Source: Streptomyces sp. NRRL S-87 (GTDB lineage Bacteria; Actinomycetota; Actinomycetes; Streptomycetales; Streptomycetaceae). From it: 9,764 nt of DNA. Under the pieces are notes generated by a model, which was given only the letters and a program-made list of their open reading frames with translations, ran no database searches and was not told where the DNA came from. Positions 5,109-9,764 of this stretch are shown in pieces. Location: assembly GCF_000719335.1 (NCBI RefSeq), contig NZ_JOGB01000105.1, forward strand, positions 1-9,764. Reading direction: 5' to 3'. A program made the translations under genes and the position numbers. Position 1 is the first letter of the stretch; each line of letters opens with the position of its first letter.

Positions 5109-5148
5109 CCACGGGCGCGTCGGCGCACAAGGCACACGGGGGGTGGGC

Positions 5149-7461
5149 ATGCGGCGCTCAGCACAGCCCGCGCATCCGGCGGAGCCGGAATACGCGGGGC
5201 AGTACCGGCTGGAATCCGTACTGGGTTCCGGCGGCATGGGCGTCGTCCACATGGCCAGTTCGGTCTCCGGCCTGCGGCTCGCGGTGAAGGTCGTGCACGC
5301 CGAGTTCGCGGCGGATCCGGAGTTCCGGGCCCGCTTCCGGCAGGAGGTCACGGCCGCCCGACGGGTGTCGGGCGCCTTCACGGCCGCCGTGGTGGACGCG
5401 GACCCCGAGGCCGAGCGGCCCTGGATGGCCACGTTGTTCGTGGACGGGCCCACGCTCGCCGAGCGGGTGAAGCAGAAGCCGCTGGAGGCGGCGGAACTCA
5501 GTCGGCTCGGCGCCGGGCTCGCGGAAGCGCTGCGGGATATCCACCGCGCCGGACTGGTGCACCGGGATTTGAAGCCGGGCAACGTGCTCATGGCGAGCGA
5601 CGGACCGAAGGTGATCGACTTCGGCATTTCCCGTCCGTACGACAGTGATCTGCGCACGGAAACCGGGAAGTTGATCGGAACGCCGCCTTTCATGGCGCCC
5701 GAGCAGTTCCAGCGGCCGCGCGAGGTCGGGCCCGAGGCGGACGTATTCGCGATGGGGGCCGTCCTGGTGCACGCGGCCACCGGACGCGGGCCTTTCGATT
5801 CCGACAGCCCCTATCTGGTGGCCTATCAAGTGGTCCACCACGAGCCGAACCTGAACGACGTACCCGGGGAACTGCGGCCGATCGTCGAACGGTGCCTCCA
5901 GAAGGACCCCGCGCAGCGCCCGACGACGGACGCGCTGATCGCGGCGCTGCGGTCGGCGGCGTACCCGACCTCGGAGAACACCCGGGCGTTCATACCGGCG
6001 CCACGGGACCCGGTCGAGGCGCGGTCCGAGGAGCACACCCACCGGCGGGCCCGCATCGAGGTCGCGGACGCGGAGCCGCCGTCGCGGCCCCGGTCGGGGG
6101 CGACGCACGGCTCGGCGGCGACGCCGGGCCCGGGGGCGGCGCCCGGCTCGGAGGCGGCGCCGGGGCCTCGGTCCGGGGGCGTCGGGGGAGCCGGGGGAGC
6201 CGTCGCGCGGGTCCGACGCCGTCCGACGCGCCGGGTGGCCCTGGCCACGGGCGCCGCGCTCGTCCTCGTCGGCGCGGTCGCGGCCCTCGGGGTGGTGCTG
6301 ACGGGCGGGCAGGACGGCGGCGGGCCGCCCGCCGGCCCGTCCGCCACCGTCGCCGGCACCCGTGTCCGGCCGTGGACCGTACCCCTGATCGCCGACGGCG
6401 CCGGCGACCGGACGCCGCTGTGCTCCTACGGCGGGGGCGCCGACGCCGCGGTGTACTGCACCGGGGCGGGCGGCAGTGCGGCCCGGCTCGACCCCGTGAC
6501 CGGGGCGGTGCGCTGGACGGTCAAGCCGTCCCGCAAGGCGGCGCGGCGCGACGCCCGGGTCGTCGTCCAGTGGGCCCCCGAACCCGCCGGCGGGCTGGTG
6601 CACACCGTCCCGGCCGGCAGCGGCCGCCTGGAGGCGCTCGATCCGCGCGACGGGGCGGTGCGCTGGTCGGCCCCGGCACCCACCGCGGCCCTCCTGCACG
6701 CCGGTGCCGCGCGGGAGACGGTCCTGCTGGTCGGCCAGGACGGGGACGTCACGGCGCTCGACTCGGCCACGGGCGGGCGCCGTTGGTCGAAGCGCCTGGG
6801 GGAGGTCGGCTCCGAGTGGACCGCCGCGCCGGGCGCGCGGGGGCCGGTCCTCGTGTCGACCCTGTCGGCCGACGGGGCGTCGACCACCGTGAAGGCCGTC
6901 TCGCCCCGGACGGGCGCCGTCCTGTGGCAGCGCCGGGTCGACGGCAGCCTGACCCCGGTGGGCAGCACGGACAGGGCGCTGCTCCTGCTGCGCAGCGACC
7001 GGCACGCGGTGACGGACGGCGTCGTACGGCTGGACCTGCGGACGCGCGAGGTGCGCGGCTTCACGCTGAGCCTGCCCGTGGACCAGCCCCAGGCGGCGAT
7101 CGGGCCCGACGGCACCGTCTACGTCATCGGGCTGACCGGCGGACTGACCGCCGTACGTACGGAGCCCGGGCCGGGCAACAGCGAGCTGTGGCGGCAGGAG
7201 ACGGCCGTCGCCCGCACGTCGAGGCCCGTCGTGGACGCCGCCCGGCACCTCGTGTACCTGTCCGCCGCCGACGGGCGGCTGATCGGGCTGGACTCCCGGG
7301 ACGGGCGGCTCGTGGGGCAGTCGAAGCCCCGCACCGGCAGCGGCTCCCACCCGGTGACGTCCGTGGTGGCGCCGCCCGCCCCGGCGGACGGCCGCGTCGT
7401 CGCGGGCGCACCCGACGGGTCCGTGTTCGCGGTGGACGCGGGGGACCCGGCGGACTGGTGA
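5149..7461 (+). CDS. Transmembrane Ser/Thr protein kinase with PQQ-like beta-propeller sensor domain
   Basis: The 770-residue protein has an intact Hanks-type kinase domain at about 19-270: glycine loop GSGGMGVV (26-33), lysine 47, HRDLKPGN (138-145), DFG (157-159), an activation loop with threonines 170, 172 and 178, APE (183-185) and arginine 257. A low-complexity linker rich in Pro, Gly, Ala and Arg (about 285-360) follows, then one membrane helix (363-385). The rest is extracytoplasmic and carries blades of the form LDxxTGxxxW (447-456, 497-506, 537-546, 584-593), as in PQQ-type beta-propellers. It therefore probably senses an external ligand or cell-wall component and phosphorylates cytoplasmic targets. 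It lacks the PASTA repeats of PknB. Cysteines 425 and 437 could form a disulfide outside. The ATG at 5149 follows GGGGGGTGGGC. It is the only rightward gene and converges on ilvD. Confidence 0.94.
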   Translation: MRRSAQPAHPAEPEYAGQYRLESVLGSGGMGVVHMASSVSGLRLAVKVVHAEFAADPEFRARFRQEVTAARRVSGAFTAAVVDADPEAERPWMATLFVDGPTLAERVKQKPLEAAELSRLGAGLAEALRDIHRAGLVHRDLKPGNVLMASDGPKVIDFGISRPYDSDLRTETGKLIGTPPFMAPEQFQRPREVGPEADVFAMGAVLVHAATGRGPFDSDSPYLVAYQVVHHEPNLNDVPGELRPIVERCLQKDPAQRPTTDALIAALRSAAYPTSENTRAFIPAPRDPVEARSEEHTHRRARIEVADAEPPSRPRSGATHGSAATPGPGAAPGSEAAPGPRSGGVGGAGGAVARVRRRPTRRVALATGAALVLVGAVAALGVVLTGGQDGGGPPAGPSATVAGTRVRPWTVPLIADGAGDRTPLCSYGGGADAAVYCTGAGGSAARLDPVTGAVRWTVKPSRKAARRDARVVVQWAPEPAGGLVHTVPAGSGRLEALDPRDGAVRWSAPAPTAALLHAGAARETVLLVGQDGDVTALDSATGGRRWSKRLGEVGSEWTAAPGARGPVLVSTLSADGASTTVKAVSPRTGAVLWQRRVDGSLTPVGSTDRALLLLRSDRHAVTDGVVRLDLRTREVRGFTLSLPVDQPQAAIGPDGTVYVIGLTGGLTAVRTEPGPGNSELWRQETAVARTSRPVVDAARHLVYLSAADGRLIGLDSRDGRLVGQSKPRTGSGSHPVTSVVAPPAPADGRVVAGAPDGSVFAVDAGDPADW

Positions 7462-7521
7462 GGCCCGGCGCGTGCCGGCGCCCCGGCCCGCCCCGCCCCG
7501 TCCCCGAAAACGGAAACGGAA

Positions 7522-7557
7522 CCGCGGGCGGCCCCTCGACGGAGGGGCCGCCCGCGG
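7522..7557. terminator. Strong bidirectional terminator between kinase gene and ilvD
   Basis: Two perfectly complementary 16-base arms (7522-7537 and 7542-7557) flank the loop GACG. On the minus strand, after the ilvD stop at 7577, the hairpin is followed by a T-rich run, TTCCGTTTCCGTTTTC (7521-7506), which makes it a classical intrinsic terminator for ilvD. On the plus strand it lies 60 bases past the kinase stop and has no T-run. It is the best terminator in the window. Confidence 0.9.
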
Positions 7558-7576
7558 GACGGGGCGTGCGGCAGGG

Positions 7577-9427
7577 TCAGCCGAGCTTGCTGACGTCGCG
7601 GACGGCGCCCTTGTCGGCGCTGGTGGCCATGGCGGCGTAGGCGCGCAGGGCGGCGGAGACCTTGCGCTCGCGGTTCTTCGGGGCGTAGACGCCGCCGAGT
7701 GCCTCGCGGCGGGCGGCGAGGGTGGCCTCGTCGACCAGCAGCTCGATCGAGCGGTTCGGGATGTCGATGCGGATGCGGTCGCCGTCCTCGACCAGGGCGA
7801 TGGTGCCGCCCGAGGCCGCCTCCGGGGACGCGTGGCCGATGGACAGGCCCGAGGTGCCGCCCGAGAAGCGGCCGTCGGTGACCAGCGCGCAGGTCTTGCC
7901 CAGGCCCCGGCCCTTGAGGAACGAGGTCGGGTAGAGCATCTCCTGCATGCCGGGGCCGCCGCGCGGGCCCTCGTAGCGGATGACGACCACGTCGCCGTGC
8001 TGGACCTGCTTGGTGAGGATCTTCTCGACGGCCTCGTCCTGGGACTCGCAGACCACCGCCGGGCCCTCGAAGGTCCAGATGGACTCGTCGACGCCGGCGG
8101 TCTTCACGACGCAGCCGTCGACCGCCATGTTGCCCTTGAGGACCGCGAGGCCGCCGTCCTTGCTGTACGCGTGCTCGACCGAGCGGATGCAGCCGTTCTC
8201 GGCGTCGAGGTCGAGCGACTCCCAGCGCTCGGACTGCGAGAAGGCGGTGGCGGAGCGCTTGCAGCCGGGGGCCGCGTGCCACAGCTCCATGGCCTCCTCG
8301 GTGGCGGAGCCGGAGCGGGCGTCCCACTTCGCCAGCCAGTCCTCCAGGGAGTCCGAGTGGACCGTGTTGACGTCCTTGTTGAGCAGGCCGCCGCGGTGCA
8401 GCTCGCCGAGGATGGCGGGGATGCCGCCGGCGCGGTGGACGTCCTCCATGTAGTACGTGCCGCCCGGCGCCACGTTCGGGGCGACCTTGGCCAGGCACGG
8501 GACGCGCCGCGAGACCTCGTCGATGTCCTTGAGGTCGTAGTCCAGGCCGGCCTCCTGGGCGGCGGCGAGGAGGTGGAGGATCGTGTTGGTCGAGCCGCCC
8601 ATCGCGATGTCGAGCGCCATGGCGTTCTCGAAGGCCTGGCGGGTGGCGATGCTGCGGGGCAGGACGGACGCGTCGTCCTGCTCGTAGTACCGCTTGGTGA
8701 TCCCGACGACCGTACGGCCGGCCTCCTCGTAGAGGGCGCGGCGGGCGGTGTGGGTGGCGAGGACGGAGCCGTTGCCCGGGAGGGCGAGGCCGATGGCCTC
8801 GGCCAGGCAGTTCATCGAGTTGGCGGTGAACATGCCGGAACAGGAGCCGCAGGTGGGGCAGGCGTTCTCCTCGATGCGCAGGACGTCCGCGTCCGAGACG
8901 TTCTCGTTGGCGGCGTCGACCATGGCGTCGATGAGGTCCAGCTTGCGGACGGTGCCGTCGACGAGGGTGGCCTGGCCGGCCTCCATCGGGCCGCCGGAGA
9001 CGAAGACGACCGGGATGTTCAGGCGCATGGCGGCCATCAGCATGCCGGGGGTGATCTTGTCGCAGTTGGAGATGCAGATCAGGGCGTCGGCGCAGTGCGC
9101 CTCGACCATGTACTCGACGCTGTCGGCGATCAGGTCGCGGGAGGGCAGCGAGTAGAGCATGCCGGCGTGGCCCATCGCGATGCCGTCGTCGACGGCGATG
9201 GTGTTGAACTCGCGCGGCACGGCGCCGGCGGCCCGGATGGCGTCGGAGACGATGCGGCCGACCGGGGCCAGGTGGGTGTGGCCGGGCACGAATTCGGTGA
9301 ACGAGTTCGCCACCGCGATGATCGGCTTGCCGATGTCTTCGCTCGCTACGCCCGACGCGCGCATCAGGGCGCGCGCGCCCGCCATGTTGCGGCCGTGGGT
9401 GACGGTGCGGGACCTCAGCTCGGGCAT
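7577..9427 (-). CDS. ilvD: Dihydroxy-acid dehydratase
   Basis: The 616-residue cytoplasmic enzyme dehydrates 2,3-dihydroxyvalerate-type intermediates to the keto acids of valine and isoleucine, and so also feeds leucine and pantothenate. Length and sequence match the long E. coli-type subfamily. SNCDK (120-124) and [11 protein letters not shown] (190-200) carry the conserved cysteines of the iron-sulfur cluster and the carbamylatable lysine region. PMEAG (147-151), MGGSTNT (286-292) and the C-terminal [20 protein letters not shown] (509-528) are also intact. The ATG at 9427 is supported by GGGGAG with 8 bases of spacing and by the standard MPELRSRT N-terminus; the 26 in-frame codons further upstream lack family resemblance. 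It is a single-gene unit with its own terminator and no other ilv gene nearby. Confidence 0.97.
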   Translation of the reverse strand: MPELRSRTVTHGRNMAGARALMRASGVASEDIGKPIIAVANSFTEFVPGHTHLAPVGRIVSDAIRAAGAVPREFNTIAVDDGIAMGHAGMLYSLPSRDLIADSVEYMVEAHCADALICISNCDKITPGMLMAAMRLNIPVVFVSGGPMEAGQATLVDGTVRKLDLIDAMVDAANENVSDADVLRIEENACPTCGSCSGMFTANSMNCLAEAIGLALPGNGSVLATHTARRALYEEAGRTVVGITKRYYEQDDASVLPRSIATRQAFENAMALDIAMGGSTNTILHLLAAAQEAGLDYDLKDIDEVSRRVPCLAKVAPNVAPGGTYYMEDVHRAGGIPAILGELHRGGLLNKDVNTVHSDSLEDWLAKWDARSGSATEEAMELWHAAPGCKRSATAFSQSERWESLDLDAENGCIRSVEHAYSKDGGLAVLKGNMAVDGCVVKTAGVDESIWTFEGPAVVCESQDEAVEKILTKQVQHGDVVVIRYEGPRGGPGMQEMLYPTSFLKGRGLGKTCALVTDGRFSGGTSGLSIGHASPEAASGGTIALVEDGDRIRIDIPNRSIELLVDEATLAARREALGGVYAPKNRERKVSAALRAYAAMATSADKGAVRDVSKLG

Positions 9428-9448
9428 CGGGTTCACTCCCCAGGTGCG

Positions 9449-9468
9449 GCGCAGTCGGAAGGCTGCGC
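9449..9468 (-). other. Small hairpin in the ilvD leader
   Basis: GCGCAG and CTGCGC form a perfect 6-bp stem with an 8-base loop, 8 bases before the GGGGAG ribosome binding site of ilvD. If transcription starts downstream of the TAGGCT element, this hairpin lies inside the roughly 50-base leader. It might stabilise the message or tune translation. No leader peptide rich in Ile, Val or Leu is visible, so classical attenuation is not supported. Confidence 0.4.
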
Positions 9469-9482
9469 GTACGACTGGTACG

Positions 9483-9488
9483 AGCCTA
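9483..9488 (-). promoter_or_regulatory. Likely ilvD -10 element TAGGCT
   Basis: On the minus strand TAGGCT fits the Streptomyces TANNNT form and is the same hexamer as the kinase -10 candidate. The hexamer 17 bases upstream is GTCCAG, a poor -35, and it lies inside the palindrome at 9499-9529. The predicted transcript would start near 9476 and have a leader of about 50 bases. Confidence 0.45.
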
Positions 9489-9498
9489 CGCCCCGGCT

Positions 9499-9529
9499 CC
9501 GCCATCTGGACCGTGCGTCCGGATGGCGG
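9499..9529. promoter_or_regulatory. Large imperfect palindrome at the ilvD promoter
   Basis: Two 13-base arms (9499-9511 and 9517-9529) match at 12 of 13 positions around the centre CGTGC. The palindrome begins 11 bases upstream of the TAGGCT -10 and covers the expected -35 region. It may be an operator for a dimeric regulator of ilvD. Alternatively, it is a terminator hairpin of a gene further right, or a leader hairpin if the true promoter lies upstream. Confidence 0.55.
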
Positions 9530-9540
9530 GATGCACGGAT

Positions 9541-9764
9541 CACCCCTCGGTCAGCTGTCGCCCTGTGCGGCCGGGGAGCCCGCTCGGCATACCTCGGCAG
9601 CCGGGCACGTCCACCGACCCGGGCCCGCCCCTCCAGGGAGCAGGCCGTCCCGTGGTGTGCGGGGAAGCCTCTTGAGGCGTCATGGCAGGCTGGTCCGGAG
9701 GCAGGCCCGGGCCTGGGGTGGCCGCAGGCCAGGGCGCAGCCCCTTGCCCCAGGGGTGGGCCTGC
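9541..9764. other. Noncoding stretch upstream of ilvD with GC-rich inverted repeats
   Basis: I see no credible gene here. The only notable structure is near the right edge: a perfect 14-base palindrome CAGGCCCGGGCCTG (9702-9715), and GCAGGCCC (9701-9708) whose inverted copy GGGCCTGC ends exactly at 9764. These could belong to the terminator of a gene beyond the window. Bases 9541-9700 show nothing I can assign. Confidence 0.4.

Noticed and set aside
5158..7350. A 730-codon open frame on the minus strand opposite the kinase gene
   Set aside because: Its translation is rich in Arg, Gly, Pro and Ala without recognisable motifs, and it lies antisense to a gene with complete kinase motifs. Long spurious frames are expected in DNA this GC-rich.
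5892..7640. A 582-codon plus-strand frame overlapping the kinase and the end of ilvD
   Set aside because: Low-complexity Arg/Gly/Pro translation, overlaps the real kinase frame and runs through the terminator hairpin.
7119..8498. A 459-codon minus-strand frame overlapping ilvD
   Set aside because: It is a frame-shifted shadow of ilvD extended through the terminator into antisense of the kinase gene.
9540..9683. A 47-codon minus-strand ATG frame upstream of ilvD
   Set aside because: No ribosome binding site, weak third-position GC bias, Pro/Gly/Arg-rich product without motifs, and no Ile/Val/Leu run that would make it a leader peptide.

Overview
The window looks like a core-chromosome segment of a Streptomyces species. 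Base composition is very GC-rich, codons nearly always end in G or C, start codons include GTG, and the gene types are typical of the genus. I place it at genus level only, from the protein sequences and from a recognisable ribosomal RNA leader at the left edge. I see no insertion sequence, phage gene, CRISPR array or tRNA gene.

Layout, left to right. Positions 1 to about 390 hold no protein gene. Read on the minus strand they look like the multi-promoter upstream region of an rRNA operon, whose 16S gene would lie beyond the left edge. The region has a near-consensus distal promoter (TTGACA, 17 bases, TAGTGT) only 32 bases past the end of proC, and two near-identical copies of a 24-base promoter-like element 94 bases apart. 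Next come proC (proline biosynthesis, minus strand) and a two-gene drug-export type ABC transporter operon (minus strand, permease and ATPase genes overlapping by 4 bases). The transporter has its own promoter, which a palindromic operator-like sequence covers at the start codon. Further right on the minus strand are a stand-alone nucleotidyltransferase, a conserved three-helix membrane protein and a 98-residue SH3-like protein with no signal peptide.

The only plus-strand gene is a 770-residue transmembrane Ser/Thr protein kinase with a PQQ-type beta-propeller sensor half. It diverges from the SH3-like gene across a 103-base promoter region. It converges on ilvD (dihydroxy-acid dehydratase, branched-chain amino acid synthesis), and the two are separated by a strong bidirectional hairpin terminator. 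Upstream of ilvD, 337 bases carry its likely promoter, a large imperfect palindrome and GC-rich inverted repeats, but no credible gene.

The genes do not form one pathway: proC, ilvD and rRNA are housekeeping, the ABC pair is an efflux module, and the kinase with its divergent SH3-like partner is a possible signalling pair. I found no clear new multi-gene system. The best leads are regulatory: two promoters placed so that the mRNA should start at the start codon (leaderless), one of them under a palindrome; the palindrome at the ilvD promoter; and the divergent kinase/SH3-like locus.
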